From Affinundibacterium nitidum (lineage in GTDB: Bacteria > Pseudomonadota > Gammaproteobacteria > Burkholderiales > Burkholderiaceae_D), in the NCBI RefSeq assembly GCF_014284155.1, contig NZ_JACOFZ010000008.1, positions 1-64,000 on the forward strand: a DNA stretch of 64,000 bases, written 5' to 3'. Under the pieces are notes generated by a model, which saw only the letters and a program-made list of their open reading frames with translations, made no database searches and was not told the origin of the DNA. Positions 32,711-41,204 of this stretch are shown piece after piece. Positions within the stretch are counted from its first letter, which is position 1, and every line of letters begins with the position of its first letter. The translations under genes and the position numbers were made by a program.

Positions 32711-33484
32711 ATGTCTCCCTCACGCATGCCTGCCATTTTTTTTGGCCATGGTAGCCCAATGAATGCGCTCGAAGATAACACCTTCACGCAAGCATGGGCC
32801 GAGATAGGTCGACGCTTTCCGACGCCAAAAGCGATACTGATGATCTCAGCACATTGGATGACCCATCAAGTCGCGGTCACGGCCATGCAGCAACCCAAAA
32901 CAATACATGATTTCGGTGGGTTTCCGCCGGCACTGTTTGCGATGCAATATCCAGCACCAGGCAGCCCCGAATTAGCTGAACGTATTACCCAACTATTAGC
33001 ACCAGTGAGGGTGGTTCAAGACCAAGCTTGGGGTTTAGATCATGGCACGTGGTCGGTACTAGCCAAGGTTTATCCGCAGGCACACATTCCGGTCGTACAA
33101 CTGAGTTTGAATATGAACGAAGAGCCTGCGTTTCATTATGAGCTAGGACGTCAACTCTCGGTTTTACGCGATGAAGGAGTGATGCTCATGGCCAGTGGTA
33201 ATGTGGTACACAATTTACGCCAGTTGAACCCTAGTTTACGTGCTTATGATTGGGCCGAACGCTTCGACACCTTAATACGCGACGCCATCGTCGCAGGCAA
33301 GTTCGAGCAAGCTGTGCAGTTCGATCAAATGGGTACGGACGCGCGCTTATCGATTCCCACCACCGAACATTTTTTACCCTTGCTGTATATCCTCGGTGCG
33401 AAACGCGATGATGATCAAACCGAAGTCTTTTGCAATGAATTGGCGATGGGTTCAATTAGCATGACCTCGTATCTATTTCATTAA
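32711..33484 (+). CDS. ygiD: 4,5-DOPA extradiol dioxygenase-like protein
   Basis: 257 residues of the LigB class III extradiol dioxygenase fold. Metal-ligand histidines are visible in FFGHGSPMNALED (about 14), ISAHWMTHQV (about 48-52), DHGTWSVL (about 115) and GNVVHNLRQL (about 177), as in E. coli YgiD, a DOPA 4,5-dioxygenase that needs Zn or Fe. Last gene of the racemase/hydrolase/dioxygenase operon, closed by a strong terminator. The symbol is assigned by similarity recall. Confidence 0.9.
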   Translation: MSPSRMPAIFFGHGSPMNALEDNTFTQAWAEIGRRFPTPKAILMISAHWMTHQVAVTAMQQPKTIHDFGGFPPALFAMQYPAPGSPELAERITQLLAPVRVVQDQAWGLDHGTWSVLAKVYPQAHIPVVQLSLNMNEEPAFHYELGRQLSVLRDEGVMLMASGNVVHNLRQLNPSLRAYDWAERFDTLIRDAIVAGKFEQAVQFDQMGTDARLSIPTTEHFLPLLYILGAKRDDDQTEVFCNELAMGSISMTSYLFH

Positions 33485-33500
33485 GACTTCAGTCTCATAA

Positions 33501-33537
33501 AAAATGCGGTGGAACTCTCGTTCTCACCGCATTTTTT
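33501..33537. terminator. Bidirectional terminator between convergent genes
   Basis: AAAATGCGGTG / CACCGCATTTT (33501-33511 / 33525-33535) with an inner GAAC / GTTC stem. A-run left and T-run right, so it serves the dioxygenase operon (+) and the M28 peptidase (-). Confidence 0.92.
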
Positions 33538-33556
33538 ACATTACAAAACGCTCAAA

Positions 33557-35161
33557 TTAACGTTTCGCTGGCTCTGGAGGCAAAGGCTTACGTGGAATAA
33601 GTTCATCACGGTTTGCCGTATGCGCAATAAAGCTCGCCATAATCATAGAAGCTTGCATCATGTCGCCTTTTTGTACTTTGTCGTAAACGTCAATATTCGT
33701 ATGATGAGTACGTGTGAAGTAGTCCATAGGCTCTTGGATAAATTGAAAGCCTGGCACACCAACCGCATCGAAGCTCACATGATCGGTGCTACCAGTTTTC
33801 TTCATCGTCGAAGTCTTGGCACCCAAATCATGGAATGGTGCTAACCATGTATCGAAGATCGCTTTTGCTGCAGCATTGTTCTCCGCGTAGATACCGCGAA
33901 TCTTGCCGCCACCATTGTCGAGATTGAAGTAAGCGGAAATCTTGCCGTGCAAAGGTTTATAGACCAAAGGATTCGTATTACGACGCATAAAGGACGGAAC
34001 GTCTTTATCTGCAGGATCATTTGACTCCGCACGCGAGGCGACGTATTTGTTGATGAAATGACGTGAGCCTAACAAGCCTTGCTCTTCACCACCCCACAAA
34101 GCGATACGAATCGTACGGCGTGGTTTGAAGCCAATCGCCTTCAACATACGCACCGCTTCCATCGCTACCGCAACACCAGCTGCGTTATCGGTAGCGCCTG
34201 TGCCAGCATGCCATGAATCCAAATGGCCGCCGAGCATCACCACTTCATCTTTTTTATCTGTGCCAGGAATCTCAGCAAACACGTTGATTGAGTTAGCGGG
34301 ATCTTCGTCACCAAAGTTCACAACGCTTTCGACTTCCAAAGTCACATCTTTCTTCTTCTCTAACAGACGATAGATACGGTTGTAGTGTTCTGCACTCATC
34401 ACGAATGCCGCTGGGCCTGTATCTTCACCTGCCTTGTACGAACCGCCGCCTTGGACGAAAATCGTACCATCATCACCACGTGAGGCATTCACGGTAGCGA
34501 TTACTTTTTCTTCGATCAAGAAAGGCAATAACTTTTTGCCGAATGCCTGACGCTTTGCAAAGGCTGCAGCATCAAATGGTGCACGTGCAGGACCGGATTC
34601 AAATTCCATGTTGGCGATGTCATTTAAATCTTGATCTGTGTAACGTTTCGCATCAGGCGTCATATGCAAAGCGGTTGCCACTGGCGTATCACGGAACAAA
34701 ATCACTCCGTTCAATTTGCCCTTCCATTTCGCCAAATCTTCTTCCGTTTCCAATTTGGCGTACACGGCTTTACCGCGTTTCACACCATCAGTACCTGGTG
34801 TCCAAGATTTAGGAATCGCGACAAGTTCCAAATTACCTGGTGCCACCATGCGCATACTGGCTTTTTCTAAAGTCCAGCTGCGACCGAACGGAGCGATACT
34901 TTCTACTTGGGCATTTTGCAAACCCCAGTCGGACAACTGTTTCTGCGTCCACTCGCCCGCTTTTCTCAGGGCAGGCGAACCCGTCAAACGAGGACCGATT
35001 TCATCCGTCAACACGCTCAGAGTTTCCATTACTTTGGAACGGCTGGTTCCCTCATCGCGAATTTTATTCACTAAAGCCAGATCGACTTTTTCGTCAGCAG
35101 CAAGTGCTGGCACACTAGAAGCAACCAGCAGTGAACTGACTAATAGACTTATTAAGCGCAT
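33557..35161 (-). CDS. M28 family zinc aminopeptidase
   Basis: 534 residues with signal peptide (about 1-21, PALAA), a protease-associated insertion in the first half, and the M28 catalytic domain: zinc ligands in GGHLDSWHAGTGATDNAAG, catalytic Glu in WGGEEQGLLGS, and a further His in GSTDHVSFDAVGVPG. It releases N-terminal amino acids from peptides in the periplasm or outside. Divergent from the S9 peptidase gene; together with the S46 enzyme they form a peptide-scavenging set. Confidence 0.95.
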   Translation of the reverse strand: MRLISLLVSSLLVASSVPALAADEKVDLALVNKIRDEGTSRSKVMETLSVLTDEIGPRLTGSPALRKAGEWTQKQLSDWGLQNAQVESIAPFGRSWTLEKASMRMVAPGNLELVAIPKSWTPGTDGVKRGKAVYAKLETEEDLAKWKGKLNGVILFRDTPVATALHMTPDAKRYTDQDLNDIANMEFESGPARAPFDAAAFAKRQAFGKKLLPFLIEEKVIATVNASRGDDGTIFVQGGGSYKAGEDTGPAAFVMSAEHYNRIYRLLEKKKDVTLEVESVVNFGDEDPANSINVFAEIPGTDKKDEVVMLGGHLDSWHAGTGATDNAAGVAVAMEAVRMLKAIGFKPRRTIRIALWGGEEQGLLGSRHFINKYVASRAESNDPADKDVPSFMRRNTNPLVYKPLHGKISAYFNLDNGGGKIRGIYAENNAAAKAIFDTWLAPFHDLGAKTSTMKKTGSTDHVSFDAVGVPGFQFIQEPMDYFTRTHHTNIDVYDKVQKGDMMQASMIMASFIAHTANRDELIPRKPLPPEPAKR

Positions 35162-35415
35162 TTCTTATTTTCCTTGTCTGTAAAGTGAAGCGTCTAAAAA
35201 GACACTATCTTTTTTGCTTTGCTCATCCTTCGCCCCTTTTGAAGGCGACGGTGTGTTGATCATCATTTCGCGTGCTTGGTTCCCGAGCAAAGAACATTTT
35301 TTTTGTATCAGACATGAAACCGCCTCTCAACCAGGCTTTTCACATAAATTTTTGACATCTATTTTGAAGCAGAGAATAATGCTATTTTTTTGATGACTTA
35401 CGATTAACACTATTT

Positions 35416-37371
35416 ATGATTCTTCGCTCAATCCTTCTCTCTGTTGCCATGTTGGTCGGCGTAAGCCAAACCAGCTATGCGAACGACAAGAAAATTCCAG
35501 TCGAAAACTTCGTTCTCGAAGATCAGTATTCTCAACCAAAACTGTCGCCTGATGGTAAGTATCTTGCCCTCACTGTCAGGATTCCGATCAAAGATCGATT
35601 TGTACCCACTATTGTTGTTTACTCATTACCTGAGATGAAGGAACAATGCGCTGTCCGCATGCCGGTATTTGAAGTACCTGGAAGACTAATGTGGGCATCA
35701 AATACTCGTTTGATTGTCACAAAAGCGAGAGAAGTTGGCTCGGCTGAGAGACCATATGCAACAGGCGAGATTTTTGCAATGGACTATAACGGGGAGCATC
35801 AAGACTATTTATTTGGTTACGACATCTTGACCAGCTATCGACATAGCCGTTACGACGACACGGGCTCGTACGGTTTTCTTTCCGGAACACCTAGCAAGAA
35901 GAATGGCCACATCTATGTGACAGCGCACACTTGGAAAGGTGAGAGTACTGTCTTCTACGATATGGATGCGAAAAGCGGTAACCGTAAGTTGATCGCAAAA
36001 ATCAATTTACCCGACGCCTCATTTGTATTACAGAACAATGGTATTGCACGTTTCGCTTATGGCTCTGATAAAGACAATCTTCAAACTCTATTCAAGTTTG
36101 ATGACGCTAAAGATGACTGGGTCAAAGTCGAACGGGAAGACAATGACGGTTTCTTAACACCATTCGGCTTTACGGATGACGACAAAGAGTTTTACGCTTT
36201 TTATCGAACCAGAGGTGAGCCCGCGAAGGTGATTCGCCAAAATTTGGAAACCGGATCACGTACAATACTTTTTGAAAGTAAAACTGGATCGCTTGATATT
36301 TCTATGGAAAGTCGTAGGTCAGACCTTCCATTTTTATGGGCAAGTAATGTCGGAATCCCGAAGCCATACTATCTTGATCCAAATTCCGTTGAAGCAAAAC
36401 AGCATCAATTACTGAGTTCTAAATTTCCAGGAAATTTCGTTGATTTTATTAACTATACGGACGATGGCAATAAGCTCTTATTTTCCGTCAACAGTGACCG
36501 TGAGCCTGGTGCTTATTTCATCTTCGACAAAACCAGTGGTCGCGCCTACCCGCTTTTTGCGAACCGCGAGGCACTTGACCCCGATCAGATGTCTGAACGC
36601 CGCCCGATCACTTATACGAGCCGCGATGGTCTCACAATTCACGGCTATTTGACGGTGCCTAGGTACCATAACCCATCAAAGAAGATGCCACTGATCGTGT
36701 TGCCGCATGGCGGCCCACATGGTCCATCCGATCACTGGTTCTTTGATACTGACGCACAATTCTTGGCAAGCCGCGGTTATGCCGTTCTACAGGTCAACTT
36801 CCGAGGCTCAGGAGGCAAAGGCCAAGCTTTCGAACGTTTAGGCTATCGTAAATGGGGCTCGGATATTCAAAACGATATTTTAGATGGCGTGCAATGGGCG
36901 ATCAGAGAAGCCAACGTCGACGGTGATCGCATGTGTACTTTCGGCGCGAGTTTCGGTGGTTACTCCGCTTTGATGCTGACCGTACGTGAACCGAATATGT
37001 TCAAATGTGCGGTTGGCTATGTAGGTGTGTATGACCTTAATTTGATGTTTACATCGGACGAAGCGAAAAGTTCGCGTTTTAGAGCGAGCATGACACGCTA
37101 TCTCGGCACAGACAAAGAGCAACTTGATGCGTTTTCACCAGCGAAACATGCAGAGAAAATTAAAGTTCCTGTATTCTTGGCACACGGGATGGATGACACT
37201 CGTGCGACGTTCAATCATGCAGAAGCAATGCGTGCTGCGTTGATTAAGGTTGGTCGCCCACCTGAATGGATGGCTGTACCCAATGAAGGTCATGGCTTTT
37301 ACAACACGAAGAATCGTAAAGAGTTTTATGAGCGTCTAGAGGCTTTCTTGGCTAAACATCTAGGCCAATAG
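35416..37371 (+). CDS. S9 family peptidase (acylaminoacyl-peptidase type)
   Basis: 651 residues with signal peptide (about 1-22, TSYAN), an N-terminal beta-propeller (about 30-390, repeated short WD-like blades) and a C-terminal alpha/beta-hydrolase domain. The triad is visible: Ser512 in FGASFGGYSALM, Asp about 594 in GMDDTRATF and His about 624 in NEGHGFY. It cleaves short peptides, the propeller excluding folded proteins. Single gene with a terminator-like palindrome downstream. Confidence 0.95.
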   Translation: MILRSILLSVAMLVGVSQTSYANDKKIPVENFVLEDQYSQPKLSPDGKYLALTVRIPIKDRFVPTIVVYSLPEMKEQCAVRMPVFEVPGRLMWASNTRLIVTKAREVGSAERPYATGEIFAMDYNGEHQDYLFGYDILTSYRHSRYDDTGSYGFLSGTPSKKNGHIYVTAHTWKGESTVFYDMDAKSGNRKLIAKINLPDASFVLQNNGIARFAYGSDKDNLQTLFKFDDAKDDWVKVEREDNDGFLTPFGFTDDDKEFYAFYRTRGEPAKVIRQNLETGSRTILFESKTGSLDISMESRRSDLPFLWASNVGIPKPYYLDPNSVEAKQHQLLSSKFPGNFVDFINYTDDGNKLLFSVNSDREPGAYFIFDKTSGRAYPLFANREALDPDQMSERRPITYTSRDGLTIHGYLTVPRYHNPSKKMPLIVLPHGGPHGPSDHWFFDTDAQFLASRGYAVLQVNFRGSGGKGQAFERLGYRKWGSDIQNDILDGVQWAIREANVDGDRMCTFGASFGGYSALMLTVREPNMFKCAVGYVGVYDLNLMFTSDEAKSSRFRASMTRYLGTDKEQLDAFSPAKHAEKIKVPVFLAHGMDDTRATFNHAEAMRAALIKVGRPPEWMAVPNEGHGFYNTKNRKEFYERLEAFLAKHLGQ

Positions 37372-37397
37372 ACTCAACGAAGAAACCTAGCAAAAAA

Positions 37398-37429
37398 AGA
37401 AGGGGGACACAAATTTGTGTCCCCCTTCT
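37398..37429. terminator. Perfect 32-bp palindrome, bidirectional terminator
   Basis: Sixteen bases followed directly by their exact reverse complement, with core GGGACACAAATTTGTGTCCC. Preceded by seven A, which gives the minus-strand siderophore receptor gene a T-tract terminator; it also lies after the convergent S9 gene. The core is of a type also seen in dispersed palindromic repeats. Confidence 0.88.
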
Positions 37430-37433
37430 GTCA

Positions 37434-39545
37434 TTAGAACTTAAAGTTCGCACTCACTCGAACGGCGCGTGGTGAGCCTGGCGTAATATTGTTATTGCTA
37501 TTGGCCGAAGCGTAGTAGGCCTTGTCTGCCAGATTCTCAACATTCAACTGCAAACGCACTTGGCTGTTGAGATTGTAGAATGCCGCTGCGTCTACACGTG
37601 TGAATGCAGGCAATACAACGGTATTGTCAGTAGAAGGATAGATCTCACCGCGATACACCACACCTAAACCAAGGCCCCAAGTGTTATTCAAGTCATAGCG
37701 ATTCCACAGCGAGGCACTATTTTTCGGCACCTGTGCCAAAGTCGCTCCTGCTAATACGGTTGCCGATTGTGTCTTAGTAATCTTCGCGTCTTGGTAAGCG
37801 TAGCCACCCATGATGCTCCATGCTGATGTAATCTTACCGGTGATAGAAAGCTCCACACCTTTAGCACGTTGTCCATCGACTAAAATAGTTTTGGTTGAAT
37901 CCGTAGGATCTGCGATCGCGACATTGCTACGATCAAGTTGATACACCGCAGCGCTCAAGCTTAAGTCTTTCATCGCATCCCATTTTGCGCCGATTTCGAT
38001 ATTTTTGAACTTCTCTGGATCGAAGGATTTATTCGTTGCCGTCAACGACGATAATTGATCACCTGCGCGTGGCACATAGGCGATGCTATAGCTTCCATAA
38101 ATGGAGATATCGTTGATCGGTTTAAACACCAAACCGACACGTGGTGATATAGGAGTGTCAGTGACATTGATCTTGTCATTAGTGCGACGATTCAAAAAGT
38201 CGACGGCGAAGCGATCACGACGTAGACCGACTATCGTTTGCCATTGCGAATTCCATTCAATTTGATCTTGTACATAGATACCACTGGTCTCCACTTCGCC
38301 GTAGTTGTTGGCATCGGTTGCACTTTGACGGAACACAACTTGATTGGTATATGGATTAGAAAGCGGTACCGTGATCGAGGTTGCATTGATGCCCACGCTT
38401 GGGAAGTAACCTGTATTACGAACGTTGTCTGTTTTTTGTTGACCGAGCTCGATGCCTGCTAAGAATTTGTGTTTAATGGTGCCAGTTGTTACATCAAACA
38501 CCAGATCCGTTTGGTTGAACAAGTTGGTTCGTTGGGTTGCATTGTTATACGCACTAATGGCAACAGATTGGCCATTGCTGGTCACCGCACCCGGATAAAT
38601 ATTCTGATAAAACTTATCGTAATTTGCATAACGTGTACGATTGCGCAAGCTCACGCCGTTGCCAAGGTCATGGTCGATATACGCTGTTAACGCGTCGACG
38701 GTAGACCAAGTTGGGCTCATCTCTGCGTTGCCAAAAAAGGTCGATGCGTCCACCGCCAAAGGCTTACCTTTATAAGACGGCACACCACGGTCTGCCGTAC
38801 GATCATCGCGGAAGTGCTCATAACCTAAGACGACACTCGTATTCTCGCCAGCACGAATCGCCAAAGTCGGATTAACACCTGAACGATTTAAAGTGTAACC
38901 AGTACGATAGCTTTCTGAGTTCTCCGCCATACCAGTCACACGGAAAGCAAAGTTTTGATCTAAAGCTCGACCCAAATCAACTGTTGCGCGACGGTTGTTC
39001 CAAGAACCGAGGCTCACAGACGCCTCCGTCACTGGCGTCCATTGCGCCTGCTTAGTCACGCGGTTAATGACGCCACCTGATCCACCTCGGCCAAAGATCA
39101 TTGCGTTGGAACCCTTCAAGGCCTCTACGCTTTCGATATTGTAAAAGTCTCGGTAGTACTGCACGTCATCACGAATACCATCGACAAAGAAGTCACCCGT
39201 CGAGCTATTGCCGCGGAAGACTGCGGTGTCACGATTACCTTCACCTTGTGCTGTCACCACGCCAGGTACGTAACGAATCACGTCGGCCATACTTTGCATC
39301 GCTTGATCACGGATCAATTCTTGTGAAACCACGGTGATGGCTTGTGGGGTGTCACGCAACAGAGTGTCGGTCTTAGTCGCGGTACTAGTTTGCTTTACAA
39401 GGTACTTCTGTTCCTTATCACTCGTCACCTGCACTTCCGGCAGCTTAGTGTCTTGCTTTTCTGCAGACTGCGCATGCACCGTTTGAAAGCTCATCGCGAT
39501 CAAGAAAGGCAAAGTTCGTAATACCAGGGTTTGAGGCTTATTCAT
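37434..39545 (-). CDS. TonB-dependent siderophore receptor
   Basis: 703 residues counted from the second of two adjacent ATGs (39545), better spaced from GTGAG than the first at 39548. Signal peptide (to about 26, TVHAQ), TonB-box-like stretch LPEVQVTSD, plug domain with DTPQAITVVSQELIRDQAM and VSQ/IRYVPGV plus GRGGSGGVINRVTKQ, all typical of catecholate/hydroxamate siderophore receptors (FhuE/Fiu-like), then the barrel ending VSANFKF. A Fur-box-like site lies 72 bases upstream. It imports ferric siderophores; the exact ligand is unknown. No siderophore synthesis or ABC gene is adjacent. Confidence 0.95.
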   Translation of the reverse strand: MNKPQTLVLRTLPFLIAMSFQTVHAQSAEKQDTKLPEVQVTSDKEQKYLVKQTSTATKTDTLLRDTPQAITVVSQELIRDQAMQSMADVIRYVPGVVTAQGEGNRDTAVFRGNSSTGDFFVDGIRDDVQYYRDFYNIESVEALKGSNAMIFGRGGSGGVINRVTKQAQWTPVTEASVSLGSWNNRRATVDLGRALDQNFAFRVTGMAENSESYRTGYTLNRSGVNPTLAIRAGENTSVVLGYEHFRDDRTADRGVPSYKGKPLAVDASTFFGNAEMSPTWSTVDALTAYIDHDLGNGVSLRNRTRYANYDKFYQNIYPGAVTSNGQSVAISAYNNATQRTNLFNQTDLVFDVTTGTIKHKFLAGIELGQQKTDNVRNTGYFPSVGINATSITVPLSNPYTNQVVFRQSATDANNYGEVETSGIYVQDQIEWNSQWQTIVGLRRDRFAVDFLNRRTNDKINVTDTPISPRVGLVFKPINDISIYGSYSIAYVPRAGDQLSSLTATNKSFDPEKFKNIEIGAKWDAMKDLSLSAAVYQLDRSNVAIADPTDSTKTILVDGQRAKGVELSITGKITSAWSIMGGYAYQDAKITKTQSATVLAGATLAQVPKNSASLWNRYDLNNTWGLGLGVVYRGEIYPSTDNTVVLPAFTRVDAAAFYNLNSQVRLQLNVENLADKAYYASANSNNNITPGSPRAVRVSANFKF

Positions 39546-39616
39546 CATGTTCTCACTTATTCAAATCAAATTCTGGATGGCAGAACAAGGCTGCCTAACA
39601 TAGATGAGATTATAAA

Positions 39617-39631
39617 TGAGAATAATTCGCA
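39617..39631 (-). promoter_or_regulatory. Fur-box-like operator of the siderophore receptor
   Basis: On the minus strand TGCGAAT-T-ATTCTCA fits the 7-1-7 Fur consensus TGATAAT-N-ATTATCA at 11 of 14 arm positions, upstream of the receptor start. This implies repression by Fe2+-Fur. Confidence 0.7.
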
Positions 39632-39756
39632 TTTGCAAATGGATTTTAATGGAGACTTGGTCTTGATCCCGTCATTCGGCTGAACTTGACCCACATTTCC
39701 TTCGCACACTCAAGAAGTAAGGGGAAAAGAAGGGCCTAAGTTGGACAAACATTTAT

Positions 39757-39800
39757 TTTTATACGGGTAATATTGACTTTTATTTTTACCCGTATAAAAT
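39757..39800 (+). promoter_or_regulatory. Inverted-repeat operator over the DUF2239 promoter
   Basis: A perfect 14-bp inverted repeat, TTTTATACGGGTAA (39757-39770) and TTACCCGTATAAAA (39786-39799), separated by 15 bases. A -35-like TTGACT (39773-39778) lies between the arms and a -10-like TAAAAT (39795-39800, 16-base spacer) overlaps the right arm. A dimeric repressor bound here would block transcription of the DUF2239 gene that starts 43 bases later. Confidence 0.7.
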
Positions 39801-39842
39801 ACACGCATTCGATGACGTTAATCGCACAATCACAAAAATCTT

Positions 39843-40469
39843 ATGAATACCATCCATCACCACACCAAAGCCATCGCCTTTTTAAATGCAAGCCAATTGC
39901 TTGCCAATGCTACGCTCAGTGAAGTTGCGTTACGCGTGAAACGGGCCTACGAACAAGATCATGATGCACAAATCTTGGTATTTGACGCCGTCAGCAGTCA
40001 TGTCATCGATCTCGATCTCCGCGGAACAGACGACGACATCCTAGCGCGCTTGCCACGAGAAACCACGATCGACTCGACCGAACCAAGCACAGAAACCAGC
40101 AACACGGGAAATACGTTGCGCAGCCGCGGTAGGCCCAAACTAGGCGTTGTGCCAAGAGAGATCACCCTACTTCCCCGTCACTGGGATTGGCTGAATCAAC
40201 AGCCAGGTGGCGCTTCCGTCGCGCTCCGCAAATTGGTCGAAGACGCGACACGCGGCAGCGAAGCTAAACATGAAGCTCGAGTAGCGATGGAAAGTGCTTA
40301 TCGTTTTATGGCGGGAATCGCTGGAGATCAACCCAACTATGAAGAGGCATCTCGCGCCTTATTTGCCAGTGACCGCGCAAATTTGCTCAGCAAAATCGAG
40401 AACTGGCCTGAAGATGTCAGAACACATCTAGTCCAACTCGCGGATCACGCATTCTCGATCTTCGCCTAG
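39843..40469 (+). CDS. DUF2239 family protein, possible RHH regulator
   Basis: 208 residues of the DUF2239 family. Residues 1-70 form a mixed alpha/beta domain (AEQDH-DAQILVFDAVS type); a flexible Ser/Thr-rich linker follows (about 75-95). Then RGRPKLGVVPREITLLPRHW and GGASVALRKLVEDA (about 95-136) look like a strand followed by two helices, as in ribbon-helix-helix DNA-binding proteins, with the basic GRPK patch in front. The C-terminal part is helical. Its promoter sits inside a perfect inverted repeat, so it may repress itself. Family assignment is good; the DNA-binding reading is my inference. Convergent with the next gene, 5 bases apart. Confidence 0.85.
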   Translation: MNTIHHHTKAIAFLNASQLLANATLSEVALRVKRAYEQDHDAQILVFDAVSSHVIDLDLRGTDDDILARLPRETTIDSTEPSTETSNTGNTLRSRGRPKLGVVPREITLLPRHWDWLNQQPGGASVALRKLVEDATRGSEAKHEARVAMESAYRFMAGIAGDQPNYEEASRALFASDRANLLSKIENWPEDVRTHLVQLADHAFSIFA

Positions 40470-40474
40470 TTCAA

Positions 40475-41038
40475 TTATTTAGATAAGCGACGCAAGGCTT
40501 CGACCGCCTCAGGTGTACCAAACTTGATTGCCGCAGCATGCGCATTGCGGCCAGTCTTGTCTTGATAAGTGGTACTCGCGCCATTTTTTACCAAGGCGTC
40601 GAGAATTGGCGTGTGAGGGTTAATTTCGGCCGCGATAATCAATGGCGTTTTGTCTTGAGTTCCGACCACAGAGTCGATTTCTGCACCGAGACGCACCAAT
40701 TCATCAATCACCGCTGGCGTTTGGCTGTATCCCGCAGCGGCGCTCAAGGGCGTTCCAGAGAAAATCGCATCACGTTCATTGACACTAGCGCCACGCGCAA
40801 CCAATGCAGAAATAATCGCAGGATCTTTGGTTGTCGTAGCCGCCCACATCAAAACGGGACCATTTTTATTGCCTGGTTTAAGAGCTTCTTCTGGAATACT
40901 CGTCACATCAGCAAGCGTCGCTGTCTCCCAAAAAGCCTGTTGACTATATTTTTTGTGAGGATTACTCACCTTCAAATAAATCGCGAAACCAATAGCGAAA
41001 ACCAATAAAAGAACAAGAATGGGACTGGGCTTCTTCAT
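40475..41038 (-). CDS. Membrane-anchored ankyrin repeat protein
   Basis: 187 residues: an N-terminal hydrophobic anchor (about 6-23, ILVLLLVFAIGFAIYL) and three to four ankyrin repeats (about 60-185), recognisable from GNKNGPVLMWAATTTKDPAI, GTPLSAAAGYSQTPAVIDEL, KTPLIIAAEINPHTPILDAL and TGRNAHAAAIKFGTPEAVEA. It should bind a protein in the periplasm. Its partner is unknown. The gene stands tail to tail with DUF2239. Confidence 0.85.
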   Translation of the reverse strand: MKKPSPILVLLLVFAIGFAIYLKVSNPHKKYSQQAFWETATLADVTSIPEEALKPGNKNGPVLMWAATTTKDPAIISALVARGASVNERDAIFSGTPLSAAAGYSQTPAVIDELVRLGAEIDSVVGTQDKTPLIIAAEINPHTPILDALVKNGASTTYQDKTGRNAHAAAIKFGTPEAVEALRRLSK

Positions 41039-41204
41039 ATCGAATTCATCCTATTTTTCAACGTTCGGTCAAGGTGCACAAGAAGACTGTCCAAGGCCCA
41101 TGTGCACTCTTCTCTTCAGGGCTCGTGTAAAATTTGGGGCGATTCCATTAGCGTCAACAAGATATCTACACGCCTGCCACTTTCTATCTGCGACGAAAGC
41201 AACT

